Notes: generated by a model from the sequence alone, not told the origin. Positions 50,938 to 63,400 are shown, counted from the first letter of the stretch. The stretch: DNA of 64,000 nucleotides from Hydractinia symbiolongicarpus (GCF_029227915.1 NC_079877.1:10291351-10355350); one strand, 5' to 3'. Made by a program: numbers and translations.

Positions 50938-51336
50938 ACTAGTCGATAAAGCCGGTGGAAAAATCCACTTGGGCATGAGGACAATGTAACAATTGGTTCT
51001 TTTAGACTTTTCGCTGATGTCAGTAGTGTATATGCAAGAACACATTAACGAAATTCAATTTATCCATTGTATTTATTGTGTAGAGCTTAACTTGCTGATC
51101 AAGAAAATGTATATGATCATGTGCTTTTGATGAGTTGTTAATGAGATACAAGGGCTTAAAAATCTTGCTGACGTCAGCAATTGCCCGTCAACAGTACCAA
51201 ATTTTTTTTTAGAAATTTCTATACCTGCAACAGTTTTATGGGCGATGTTTTACAGACTTTATCAAAGAAAGTACTGACGAATATAATCCACTTTGCAAAA
51301 GTCACAGACAGACAGAACTGGCGTGTTATTATAAAG
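50938..51336. mobile_element. Short non-autonomous element, family R3 copy A
   Basis: It opens 'actagtcgataaagcc' plus the hairpin 'gtggaaaaatccac' and closes 'cactttgcaaaagtcacaga', 'cagacagaactggcgtgtta' and 'ttataaag'. The next copy begins at the following base. It contains a perfect 16-bp palindrome at 51165-51180. No coding capacity, and the class is not known. Confidence 0.6.
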
Positions 51337-51538
51337 ACTAGTCGATAAAACCCGTGGAAAAATCCACTTAGGCAAAAGGCCATTAAAAAATAAGTTTCTT
51401 TCGGTGTTCTGCTGACGTAAGCAATGCATATACAAAAAAATGTTTTTAAAATCTTACACAAAATGTCAAATGTCAAATCTTATACAAAATAAAAAAATAA
51501 CAGCTTGCAAGGTGCAAAATCTAGTTGATAAAAAATTA

Positions 51539-51628
51539 CAACGACACTCACAACATCGACACTCACAACACCAATACTCACAACACCGACAGTAAGAACA
51601 CCAACAGTCACAACACGGATAATAACAA
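51539..51628. repeat. 15-bp minisatellite
   Basis: About six degenerate units of 'caacaccgacactca'. Confidence 0.8.
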
Positions 51629-52324
51629 TGTCAGAAGTAACGCATCTCAATTGTGTACATCTTATAAGTGATTATGTTAAAAACCCTCGGTATTTTATTC
51701 TAAAATATCGAAAAGTTGGCCTGCATGAGTTAGCACAAATCAACAAAAATAAGTCCCTTACACATTTTAAATATTGTTTTTCCCTTAAAAGCTTATACAA
51801 AAATATAAAAAAGCCATAGTTTAGAAAACATTAAATGTAAATCTAGAAAAATCAGTCATTTCAGTTGCATACCATTCTCTCCCACAAAAATGTACACAGA
51901 ATGTAAAAATCAACCAGCTAAGAACACAGAAATTTTTCTTTTGTACTATGATGATCCGTACTACCCATTACCAACAATTCTGAACCTAAATGTCAAAAAA
52001 TTGTATATGGTTCGTAAACAAAAGTTTACACACAATGTAAAACAGATTGGTTTTTAAGAAAAACATCTAAATCAACAAAAATAATTTCATTCAGCTGTTG
52101 TATATTGCCATTACCCATCAATCTTTCACGAAAAGGTTATGAAACACATCAAAATTTAGAAAAATCAGTCATTTCAGTGCATACAGTCATCGCCCATTAG
52201 ATTACAAAATCAGTAACAAAGCAAAATAAATAACTTAACACATACACTTTAAATTCTATAAAATTCGTTCCACTTGTCATATTGCATGTGTTCCACCTTG
52301 CAAAGTACACGGGTCATGTGAAAA

Positions 52325-52720
52325 AATTATAGATGAATTCCAGCGAGACGTCATTTGTTTACGGTAAGCTCCTTGGCTCTGGCTTTTGCGTGGCAGAAAA
52401 AATAATGCTAGGATTTGGTGAAGAAGGGTCTTTTACTGTGGACTTCTTCTAACAGGGACATCGTTGGGTTTATAAACTATTATCGAGTAAAGGTTGATAC
52501 CTTCTGATTTATTTAAATTCATTAGGAATATCTTCATTTGAAAAATTGAACTGATGATTACTTTGCTTCACCTAGCACCCCAATCTTTTTCCCTACCACG
52601 CAAATGACAAAGCCAAAATAGCCTACCACTGAAAATGTAAACAACGGAATTCATCTATATACTCTATGGGCATAATAGTACATCCTACTATCCTGAAAAA
52701 GTTCAAGTCTTTAAAAGATT
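52325..52720. repeat. Dispersed repeat family R1, second copy
   Basis: This is homologous to 3535-3930, with the block matches listed there. It is nested inside R3 copy B. Confidence 0.6.
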
Positions 52721-53674
52721 TTGTAGGTAGCTAGCTAGCTTGATACATCATAATTCGTGCTCATAAAAGAAGAGAAATTTGGAAACTATATTAGTTAGCT
52801 ACAGATAATTAAAAAATAGGAATAACAACAGAAGTCATAGGCTAGAGCTAGCCATGGGATGGGGAGCTGGACTTGGAGGCTAGCAGTAGCTAAGACACCC
52901 AGTTAAATATACTTAAACTGGGAACACTTAGCTAAAACGAAAGCTAGCTATTTTTGCTTAGCAAAACACATATAAAGAGAAACAATAGTAAAGTAAAAAT
53001 AATAACATTACAGTGAGTTCAACAAATTAAAGTTTTTTTCCGTTTGTTTGTCAGCTAGCAGCTTTATGTAGCATTTGGAATTTTAGAACAAATACATTAG
53101 TTACGCGCCAGGGCACACATTAACTATGCAACAAAATGTCAATAAATATGGCTACTTTAAGAACTTGAGGCTTTTGGGCGGGTGGCTTTTGCTGGAAAAA
53201 AGGAGCCTGTTTGCTTTAGCGACATAAAAACTGAACGTCTAAAAATATCAAAGTTCTTGCTATCTGATATTTCAAATCGACTTCAAACTCTAGACTTTAT
53301 TTTCTACTTCTAACTTTCTTCAATTCTAGCTCCACTTCTCACTTCCAACTTAACATTTCTACTTCTTCATTTGAACTTTTTTCTTTCTAAATATGCTTTT
53401 TTAATATGCTCTTTTCACTTTTTTCAAGACGAAGGGACCGCTCTTTTTCTGTTGTTTTCTTCGGTGTCGAGGACACCATTTTTGTAAAGAAAGCCGTTAA
53501 ATTTATTTCAGCAATTCAACTTGCTCCATATTGATCACGTGATGTAAACAAAGTAAACCTGCGAGCACAATCGATATAACCTTTTCAAAGACTTCATCGG
53601 CTACATCAAAGGAAAATGAACACATCCACTTTGCCTGTCACACACAGACACATTAAGCGTATTATTATATAGAT

Positions 53675-54149
53675 TAAAATGGAGCCAGATAATAACATAA
53701 ACGTACTTGCGTCTCTCTCGCACTGAAGCTTTACTGCCAGTATTTCTTTTGTTCATGTTTACACATCAATTAATTCATCAAATCAAATCAAATCAAATAA
53801 CAGAACATTATGAACTAAATGAACGTAATATCAAACATCAAACGGAAAAAAAACATCCATTTAAGAAATGTATCTTTGATTAAAATTACTGTCATTGTCC
53901 ATTTGCAAGCAATAATTAAGTAGCGGCAAGGTTAACGGCTTTCGTACGTATCCATATGGTTTATATGTTTATGTAACTATAAATGTCCTGCTTTCCCGCA
54001 GAAGATATATAAAGCACTAATTGCATTCTACAAAATCCGGTCTGAGGTCAAAAGCAGTGTATTAGTTAGTTGTTAAAGTAGGAATTTGAACCAGCAACTT
54101 TTAATTGTAAGAATTGGAAACCTACAACTCTTTATTGTAAAAAAACAAA
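53675..54149. other. Intergenic, no gene recognised
   Basis: It has a short 'aatcaaatcaaatcaaat' run near 53780. Nothing else. Confidence 0.5.
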
Positions 54150-54940
54150 CTCACAACTTGGAGGAAAGAATACGGAAGGAGAAACAACTTCATTTCTGTA
54201 CGCTTTAAATGTATTGAATTTTCTATTGTTTTTAATTTCAAAAGAATCAGTGCGTGAGGTGCTCGACCGAGTCTTTTTCGCAAAAAATTGATCAAATTCC
54301 ATATTCTCCTTTAATAGGGGCTAACTTTTTTCTATTGAAATCTGACTGTAACACGCCGCAGGCACGTGATATTTGTATGGAAAGTGTGCCTAATATAAGA
54401 CGGTAAACATTGCTGTTAAAAACTTCAACAATACGTTTGGAAATAAGCGTTTAACCATGATATTAACCTATTTTTGCAGGCTTGAGTATACCACTTTGAT
54501 CATGAAAAACAATATAGATAGATATGCGCCGGACGAGTGCCGACAAAATGTGTGCTGGATTAATGATTATTCTAACTAAAGAAATAACTTCTTATAACAG
54601 AACGTCGTTTTAAAACGAGATATAAACTTTTTCTCTTTGTTTACAAAAGTGTCGAGCATGTGCTTCTTCGCTAATTATGTTAACATAAGAACAAAAGAAA
54701 TTTTACCGATTTCAATATGGCTTCTTGTTTTGATAATATTATCAAATTCATCATCAAATTATCTAATTGTTTTTATAACCAATCATAGTTGCGAATTGTT
54801 ATTTACGAATAATTTAGTCACACAACCGCCAAAATTTCAAATTAAGTTTCTATACAGACACCTGCTAGAACCTCACGCAGTGTTTCAATAGATTTAAAAG
54901 AGTTGTTTCTCCTTCCGTATTCTTTCCTCCAAGCTCACAA
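54150..54940. mobile_element. 777-bp DNA transposon with perfect 33-bp inverted ends
   Basis: The terminal inverted repeats 54157-54189 (starting 'cttggaggaaagaatacgga') and 54901-54933 are exact reverse complements. Each is flanked by the same 7-bp direct repeat CTCACAA (54150-54156 and 54934-54940), a target site duplication. The interior has an 84-codon frame (54637-54891) without a transposase motif, so it is non-autonomous. Perfect ends imply recent movement. Confidence 0.85.
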
Positions 54941-56614
54941 TAAATAAATAGTTATCAAAACCATTTGCTTATTAGTATGCAGTGTTTGATCTTAAAAATA
55001 AAGAAATACACAAGGAATCAAAATAGTGCATGTTAATGTCTACAGATTATGTTAATAGTTCTCTAGTGAATACGTAAAATGGGCTAGTTGTGTAAAATGT
55101 TTCAACGGAAGCTGTTAGTGAAAAAAAGAAGTGAAACAGAGCTTTTTTGACTTAGAAGTGATAAATTACAATAATTTCATGAAGTTTACTTTTCTTGTCC
55201 CATTATGAAAAGATTGGCTTCTAACTCAGGTTCGTTCGTGCTATATTACAGCAAAGAACTCGTCATGGCAAACACTTTTAAAAACAGACATAAACGTACA
55301 TAACCTGACGGTCAAACGTAATAATAAAACCGTTTTTTTATGTGTGTGACCTAAAACAGGTCCGACTTATAATAAAAACATATGTGGCGAATACTTATCC
55401 TTAGCTGACGGCACTTCCAGGTCTAAGTTACATTACACATTCAGATTGACCTCCCAATAACGGACACGCCAAACAGGGGATCGAATAGAGCAAGCCCGAA
55501 GTTCCTGCACACTTTACAAGGTTTTATATTTTCATTTAATTTTTTTTCAATTTATTTTATTTTTAGCTATCTAGTAGAAAAAAAATTAGGATTGTTTGAA
55601 TAGAAATAAGATATTTACAATATACTATTTTTAAGCTTTTTCTTCTCCCAAAACCAGCCTCTTGATACACTTTGCAAAAGATTTCACTGTACACATGGAA
55701 TGCCCAAAAGCTTAAAGTAAGTTGTCAAAGTAATGGAAAGGGATAGCCACTAAACAGTGGATACCTTATTGACACTTTATTGAAGTTTAGATGCTCTTCG
55801 CTTTAGAAAGGTTTTACAGTAGCTGTTTGGACTCTGCATATGCAAATGATTTTATGTATGCGCGTTGTTGGTCATATGTATGCAAAGTTTGTGTTGTTTA
55901 GGTAACAATTTCTTGGCAATTAATTTACTAATACTTGGATTAGAAAATTAATTTCATCATATGATGAATTAATTGCAGGTTACTATAGCTATCAATTGAC
56001 TTCAAGTTATGGTTTAGACATGAGCTTTGACGCAGTAAAAAGGAGTATACTTGAACATGCAGTAAGTATGCAGTGAAATTTTGTATTTCGTCGTAATACA
56101 CTCTTTTTCACATATTTCTTCGGTGAACATCGATATGTTAGATAAGCCTGTTATCAATATTATGAACGCAAACACAGGAACAAGTATTAGCAAGAATTAA
56201 TATTGTTTTTAGTAGAAGGATTATTACAGACATATACTGTAATCCCCGCTATGGATACCTCTTGTTTTGAAGAAAACAGACCGTAGAACCGAAGAAATAG
56301 ATGTGCTAAAGGTCATAGGCCCGAGCTTTTTTTTACATATCTTGTCTGCTTAAAACACCCATTAATTTCAGGTCGATTATGTCACGAGTGAGGGCCTATA
56401 GAAAAATTGCAACATCAATCCGAATTTCAAGCCATTTACACTCTCTGAGTGTGAGTTGCGGATAGTGGACAAAAAACATTCCTTCGAAATTAATGAAACT
56501 TTCAAGACTTAAATAAGACATCTTAAAATGGTTTAATAGAAGTTGTGTAGGCAAGCAGACTAGCTCCTTTCCGAACATTAATTATCGTTAATTAGGTGTG
56601 GGCGCATTGTATTT
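54941..56614. other. Intergenic, no gene recognised
   Basis: It contains a 29-bp near-palindrome near 55946-55974 centred on 'catcatatgatg'. No gene is seen. Confidence 0.5.
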
Positions 56615-56868
56615 GTGGCGTGTGGCCTTATGGTTATGGAGTTAGCTTCGTAATCATAAGGTCCGTTGTTTGGTCCACAGTGCAGGCATTTATAGCAATT
56701 GTCTTTGTCACAGCTACGGCTCAACCCACGTCATGTAAGGAAAATTAGGTAGGCAATGCAGTTGTATACCTAATCTACACATTCAGAACACAGGATCCAA
56801 GTTGATAGCAGTGTTTTCAACACTGACGTGGCTATATCCCGTACGAATTTTAGGAATAATAATAATAC
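56615..56868 (+). repeat. tRNA-derived SINE, copy 2
   Basis: This is homologous along its length to 12646-12892, from the 'tggccttatggttatgg' head to the 'aataataata' tail. Confidence 0.75.
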
Positions 56869-57781
56869 AGAGAAAAATATATTTTGTTGTAATCAGATTA
56901 TACTGGATTGGCATCTTTCGTCAATTTTGCATCCTTAAATGATAAAAGCTTGCTAGCTATTACCGGAAAAATAATTTTTGGTGTGATAACTATCTCTTGA
57001 TGGATCAATAGAAAAACCAACATGTGAAAAATGAGATATTTGTAGAGCAAATGAGACATTTGTCGAACTTGATTGTTGCATTAACGATGTCTCATATTTT
57101 CCTGGTTTGACACAAGTAGTGATAATGTTGTTACAATAAGCAAAAAGAGCTGTCGCAACAAGTAACAGTCGGTAGCTCAACTCAGATTTAGGGACAATGC
57201 TGATGTGGTCATATGCTGACTTATTTAAAAAAATCCTCAATATAAAAGTTGTTAAAATTCCTTACTAAGGTGTACCTAAGACTTTTGTCTGTCTTTGTAA
57301 AAAATAATTGGTGAGATTATGCAAGAACTATACTAGAATTTATTGACTTTGCAACGTAATTAAAAAATAATTGCAAACCACTTTAACTGTTCTGTTCATA
57401 AAATATAGATGGGTGTCTGTCTAATTACTTAACAAATGACACTAGTTCATGCTTTGACAGACTTATAATACTGGATTATTAAGTTGTGACCATTATAAGC
57501 ATAGTGTGAATACAAATGATGTGTGTTGTGTTCTGTGTTAAGACATAAACAGTTCGTGTTTGCTTGTTTCAGATATTGTTTTTTCTTCTAGTATGACACT
57601 TCTTTATATGATCAATCAATTCATGAGATTCGGTAATCGAATAGCTAGCATTTCTTTTATTTGGTAGCTTTGTGAATGGGTTGTTCGCAGTTGACATATT
57701 AAAACAGCTATGAAAAGCAAAGTATATGCGTATAGAAGCTAGTTCTTAAGTCATAATTAAACATGTTTACTTTATAGTACA
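56869..57781. other. Upstream region of the bHLH-like gene
   Basis: No gene is recognised. A minus-strand frame of 95 codons (57240-56953) has no motif. A possible splice acceptor 'tttatag' lies just before the bHLH start codon, so an untranslated upstream exon is possible. Confidence 0.45.
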
Positions 57782-58513
57782 ATGTCGCGCACCATGCAAC
57801 AAGAACAGTACATTGTTAAAGATGTGTTTTGGCACAATCGTAAACTAACGCTTAAAGACGATTCAAAAGATATATATTATAAGTTTGCCGATGGAAATCC
57901 TTCTTCATCATTTGAATCATACATATCTGAGCATAACAGCAGCTCATCCGAATGCTCTAATATCACGGGCAGCTTACAAGACATTCAAAAATTAAATACA
58001 GCAGAAAAACAGTCTTACAACAAATTAAACAAGAAAAATAAAATTGATGATATGTTTTGGCATAATCGCAAACTAACGTGTATAGACGAATCAAAAGATA
58101 TATATTATGAGTTTGCCGATGAAAAGCCTTCTTCGTCAGATGACTCATACATATTTGAGCCTAGCAGCAGCACATCCGAATGTTCTGATAGCACTTGTGG
58201 CTTACAAGACATCGAAGAATTAAGTACAGCAGAAAAACTGTTTTACAATAAATTAAATAAGAAAAATAGAATTGATATTTCGTACAGAAATGATTGTTAC
58301 TTAGAGAGTTATAGACTGAGAATCAATGCACGGCAAAAAAAACGGGTTGCCGAGATGAATGAACTGTTTCGGCTTCTGGACGAGAAGCTGCCAAAGCAGA
58401 GGAATTCTACCACTGCGAAGACAAAATATAACTCCAAACTTAAAATATTACGACGAACATGTCAGTATATAAACGACCTATCTGAATTTCTATCAGATAG
58501 CAAATTCAATTGA
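57782..58513 (+). CDS. bHLH-like protein with a duplicated N-terminal module
   Basis: This 243-residue single-exon frame has two adjacent 76-residue units, 14-89 and 90-165, aligned without gaps; I count 53 of 76 positions identical. Each unit runs from FWHNRKLT through an acidic/Ser-rich middle to a YNKLNKKN ending. Residues 178-236 resemble a basic helix-loop-helix domain: basic part RLRINARQKKR, helix 1 to about 203, loop with KQRNSTTAKTK, helix 2 KILRRTCQYINDLSEFL. The Glu that normally follows Ala-Arg and reads the E-box is Gln185. Proteins of this class dimerise and regulate transcription in the nucleus. Here DNA binding may be altered. The start is the first ATG, in an 'acaatg' context. 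A polyA signal lies about 60 bp downstream. Confidence 0.75.
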   Translation: MSRTMQQEQYIVKDVFWHNRKLTLKDDSKDIYYKFADGNPSSSFESYISEHNSSSSECSNITGSLQDIQKLNTAEKQSYNKLNKKNKIDDMFWHNRKLTCIDESKDIYYEFADEKPSSSDDSYIFEPSSSTSECSDSTCGLQDIEELSTAEKLFYNKLNKKNRIDISYRNDCYLESYRLRINARQKKRVAEMNELFRLLDEKLPKQRNSTTAKTKYNSKLKILRRTCQYINDLSEFLSDSKFN

Positions 58514-58772
58514 TTAACCAAAGTATATTTAATATAGGTTCCGTAAGATTGTATTCTTTAATTGTGAACATTAAATAAATATATTTATCAGTTATAATAT
58601 TTTCTTAATTTTAATCCTGATAGACCGAATTTGTTTGTCAGTTGGTTTTCTTTAATTTTTCAGTACCAAAAATGAATCATGCAACGATTTAAACAAGTTT
58701 TAATTTAATTAGATAAATAATATTTTCGTTGCCATGACACTTCTCCATCCTGTCTAAACCATAGTGATGCAA
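58514..58772. other. 3' UTR and spacer of the bHLH-like gene
   Basis: An AATAAA-type signal ('ttaaataaatat') lies near 58570-58581. Nothing else. Confidence 0.5.
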
Positions 58773-60474
58773 TTAAAGGGGCACTCCAGTGAAAAAAAAA
58801 TATTTGAAAAAAATGTTATTTTGATAAGACAATGCATAAATATGTCAAAGTAAACCTTTTACAATCGTTAAAAATTTCTATTTATACCTAATCGGGTCTG
58901 TAAATATCTTCAATTTCAAATAAATTTGCAAGGTCGCGTAAAGTCGAGAGGACTAGGTTAAATGAGCACACGTCACATCGTGCAGAAAGTCGGTAAGGTA
59001 ACCGCCTTCTAAAAGTTTTTTTTACTTACTTTACATTGCTCGTTGATAAGTGTTGCAATAATGATGAAGATTATAACTCAGAAAACTTAGAATCGGATAA
59101 TTTTCTTCATGAAAAAGACTTTACAAAGCTACAGCCATACAACTCCGAACCTCTTGTGTCTCACAAGGGAGAAATTAATAATGATGCAAAGTGACGAGGT
59201 GTCTTTTACTGACTCAAAGTAACGTTATCAGCAAAGCATTTTCTTTTTAAAGGTATAAAAAATATATTTAAAATCTTTTTTTTTTACACTCTTTTCGTAA
59301 AAACTTTATCATTTGCTTCAGTAAAAAATCTTTCTTACCTTAGAAGCCAACTTATTTTTATTTCACAGTTCAGCAATATCTTTCCTCCGCACGCGCATTT
59401 TTGCGCACAAATGGAAACAAATTTTACGTAACATTGAAATTTTCTCCGTGATGGATATATAGAAATGCGTGATCGAAAGATCGAATAATGTTCGTGTTAT
59501 GATAACTTAGTAAAGCGGGGGTATTAATATTGTAAAAGTAAAATCATTCTTATAATTATGGTAGGTCATAAAGGCGTTGCAGAAGCTACTGATTTATAAG
59601 TTGTTTGTTGTTTTGACAAAGCTGTTTTAGAAACTGCATTAGCAGCCTTAAACAGTAACAAAGATTGAAGAAAATGGTCACATTTACCCCCTGAAAGATC
59701 CCTCCATCAAAAAAGCTTCTTTGAAAAACAAAGAATAGAAACTTGAGCGCTACGAAAGATATATGTGTAACTAGGAAACTTTTTGTCGGTGTTTGTATTG
59801 GAAATTGGCATAATGCCTTTTTTATTTAATATAGAAATGTTCAAAGCGTTATTTGGTTGTGTTCGGTGGATATAAGTACAAATAATGAAATGAGAAACTT
59901 TGATCAAGTTTGCTAGCTAAAATGGCATTTTTACGAAGTGGCATCATTTTAATATGGAAGTTTATTTCCTGGAGATCTCTTTTAAAAGGAATATCTGTGA
60001 AGTGCGACAAACAAACATAAAAACTTTGATTGCTTGGTGGATCACCTGCACGACGTATTTTGTTTAGCTAGCTATTGTTATCTGAGTTCTTTCTTCTTTA
60101 CAGATGGGATTCTGTGAAAACCGACTTCTTTACACTTATCTGATGAATAATACATCGAAACGCAGACCACCTAACCATTTTTTTACAATTTAAACGTAAA
60201 TTACATACAAAAAGCGATTTAAATGTAAGCTATAGGACATAACATGGACGTTATCTGCCCTCGCTTAAACTATCATTATTTATAATCGGGTCCAGTCCTA
60301 AATGAAATTGCGCCTGTCTGTTTTTTTATGAGAAAAAAATTGAATATGCGAAGGCTTGTACAATTTTAAATAAGTAAAACAAATGAAGTAATTTTTTTTT
60401 GGGTTTTTTATGCTTATCTAAGTACGTATAAAACAAAAAAGAAAAAAGTGTTTTTTTCTGGAATTCCCCTTTAA
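58773..60474. mobile_element. TTAA-flanked DNA transposon remnant
   Basis: TTAA at 58773-58776 and 60471-60474 flanks terminal inverted repeats, 'aggggcactccagtgaaaaa' on the left and 'aggggaattccagaaaaaaa' on the right (read inward). TTAA target choice is typical of piggyBac and Kolobok elements, and the AGGGG ends fit Kolobok better. Inside, near 59060-59193, a plus-strand fragment with an acidic stretch and LQPYNSEPLVS recalls P2X7-type C-terminal-domain proteins seen in transposons, but it is short and has no following domain. No transposase remains. Confidence 0.65.
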
Positions 60475-63400
60475 ACAGTTTTAAATACCATAGCCATTTT
60501 CAACTGTCTGAACAATTTCTTATGGTTCCAAAATCTATAAAGTCGGGTTTTAATATTCCTGTGCACTAGGTCCAAAGGAGAAATGGGCATAAAATGTTTT
60601 TTGAACATGTACTCTAAAGGCTTAACACTAAGTAGGTAATCTTGACATTGTTGTCCAATGACGTCATGCAAACTCATTCTTAGTAACAAAAATGCTTTCA
60701 AATATTATTGGGATATACAAACTCCCTGCAAAATATATTTAACCAAAGTGGCCAACTTCGTACCTAAAAGCATTTAGGGCATTTCTCTCACGAAGAGTAT
60801 TCCGAAAAACAGACATGCTAGAAAATAAGTCTAGCGCATTTTAAACACCTATCGTTTCTTTTTTAACTACACTGTACGCTGTAGCGCAAATGGCTCACAA
60901 ACTTTTTGTTCGCGCGTGCGCACCTAGACAAAATAAGAAGTTTTCCCAAATACCCTTTATTGGTCAAAACGAATTGAACTTTTTTGTTCATTTTTTAAAA
61001 AAGGTCGCAAAGTACCATTGCCTCAATACCTTGGTAAGAGAAAGTAGAATGCTTTAGTTTAAAAATTATTACCGCTTTTACCACTGTTACAAGACATTCT
61101 AGCTTCCTTGTGTTATCTATGTTGTAGCGTTCTTGCTTGAAGGCTTGTGAAAAAGTGGTACAAACATGTTTGATTGTGAAAAATGAAATTTACATGGTGT
61201 TACTTGAGTTTCTAATTTTTCCACTAAAAGCAGAAAAATAATTCTGCAGAGTCATCTAATAATTAATTATCATAATGACGTTTTTGATATAATAATCGGC
61301 CTAATCTTAAAAAATAAACTCTCCTTCTAGATTTTACCTGTAGGATCACAAATCAACATAATGCTACACGTTTAGACAAAACCAACCTGTTTAGAAATGT
61401 TTTCTTTCGCCACTCCAAATCCCTTAAAGTTGAAAGATGAAAAAACTTCAAGACTAAATCACAGAAACTAAGAGCTGTGGAAAATAGAGGTAAAAATAGA
61501 TGTACATCTGCAATCCGGACATATTTTTTTTTGCTATTTTTCGATATAGGCAAACGCAATTTCTTGCCAGTACTTTGAGGTAGGTAGGTAGCAAAAATTT
61601 TTGTGCGATGTACAGGCCAAGTAACTGACGTCGAAGATTCTCCAGGTGTACTTTCCATAAAGTGCGCATTATAGAACAATCTGCTCCATTACTTGGAAAG
61701 GTCTGAAGAATTGTCAAATCACTCACAGTACTTCGATGTCAATAAATAGAAAAACAGCAGGGTGAAGGGCTTTACAAATTATAGAAAGGGTGATGTATAA
61801 TATCAATCCACCACCCCATTCGTTTTGATCTTGTCTATAGGGTATATGAAATCCATCAGGACTCAACATAATAAATTGGTTCCACTAGGAGTATATGCAG
61901 TATGCATATTCGTAAATAATTTTTGAGAATGGGTGGATGAACATTCGAAACGTTTAAGAAAAATAAATTGTCAATGGCAGTTATTGTTTCCTCGGTTTAT
62001 ACTCAATTAATTCGAGTGCTTTTACCTTTAAAAACAAATTCTGGCTTTAATTTCACTATCAAGTCACTGCATAGTTATGTGAAGCAAGTTACTGTTTTTC
62101 TCCAAAGCATGTAGTTTTCTCTTAAAGAAATGAAAGTGCAAGTAAAAAGACACAGAAAGTGTCTTTTTACGTTTAGTCTTCGTTAATGATGGGTGGATCA
62201 GTGCCATATTTTTCTATGAAGTACTTTCTTTCATTCTAAATGTTTTTTAAGTAATCTGCAATCCGAATTACTTGCTCTTCTTTTTTAATCGTATACTTTT
62301 TGTTAGTCCTATAGGACTATTGTTCCTTCTTTCATTCTTGAACCAAATGCTTACCAAATTTGAACTCATCTTTCTGGAGTAAATGTTTAGTTTGTTGTTT
62401 TAACCATTTATCATAAACTTACTGCCATTTTGATCGAAAAATTTTGATAGGAAAACGACCCTTTAGTGCTTTTCTTACATTAATAAACCATTGTCTAATA
62501 ACATCGACGGTCCAAATATTTCCCAAATAATACGCGTGGGGGGGGGGGGGGGGGGTATTCGGAACCTTATAGTAATAACGTGCCGCAGAAGTCAATTCAC
62601 CTCTCTTAATTTTTTTTTAAATTAGTTTTAATAAGTGACTTTTTTGTCGTCTTATTTTTTCGTTTTTTTAATTACATTTATAATAAATCCTTAATTGCAA
62701 TAACCACCGTGTAAATGTTTGTAATTTCAAAATTATTTTACTTTAAAGGTTGAAGTAACTTAATATAAACGTACTTTTTTCTAATTCCACGGCGCATTCT
62801 CCTCAAAACACTTCAAGCAGAAAATGTTCTGAGCTTGTGCATTGAGAATATCTATTTTTTCTCTTACATTGTTTTCTGCATGTCAGGAATGAGTAGATTT
62901 ACATCAGCTCATATTCAAAATTGGAAAGAAAAATATTTCTGACCAATCAGAATCACTACAAAATCTTAATAAAAGAATAATATAAAAACAAATCTTTAAA
63001 TATGACATCCGCTCCATACTGAAACATGTCTATTGCAGAACCTTGAAAAAATGATGCAACATAATTAAATAAAGGAACCATTAATTTATTACTCTCTCTT
63101 TGAAGAAAAGGTTTGTTTTGTTTTTCAACCGAGAATTAATTATCAGTTTCTTATTTTCATTTAAACAGCGGAAATAAAATAGACAACAGTACACAATAGT
63201 CACGTGCATTTTTATTATATCTAAATTCTTCGATGCATTTATTTCTGGAAACGATAGATGAGAAAAAAGGGTGGGTTTTTGGAGGAATATAATTACTTGT
63301 ATTTTTTTTTCAGCAGAAATTTTTCTGGAAAATTAGGTCTTTAGTTTTTGGGTTTAATAGGGTCTACTGAATAAGCAGTATTTTCAAATATTACAAATTA

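Larger units (their letters stand above)
51337..53674. mobile_element. Non-autonomous element, family R3 copy B, carrying an R1 repeat
   Basis: It opens like copy A ('actagtcgataaaacccgtg') and closes with the matching 'cactttgcctgtcacacaca', 'gacacattaagcgtattatt' and 'atatagatt'. Inside are a 15-bp minisatellite (51539-51628) and an R1 repeat (about 52325-52720). No convincing coding region; the 63-codon frame at 51628 lacks motifs. Copies A and B are head to tail. Confidence 0.6.

Noticed and set aside
50938-53674. Calling the R3 elements Helitrons
   Set aside because: Tandem layout fits, but no TC start, CTRR end or Rep/helicase coding sequence is visible.
61353-61726. Minus-strand string VTWP...GKKLRL resembling the start of an ionotropic glutamate receptor S1 lobe
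   Set aside because: It is a single short match, an in-frame stop lies just upstream, and no following S1, pore or S2 segments are found. It lies downstream of the real receptor end, so it could only be a second, broken gene.
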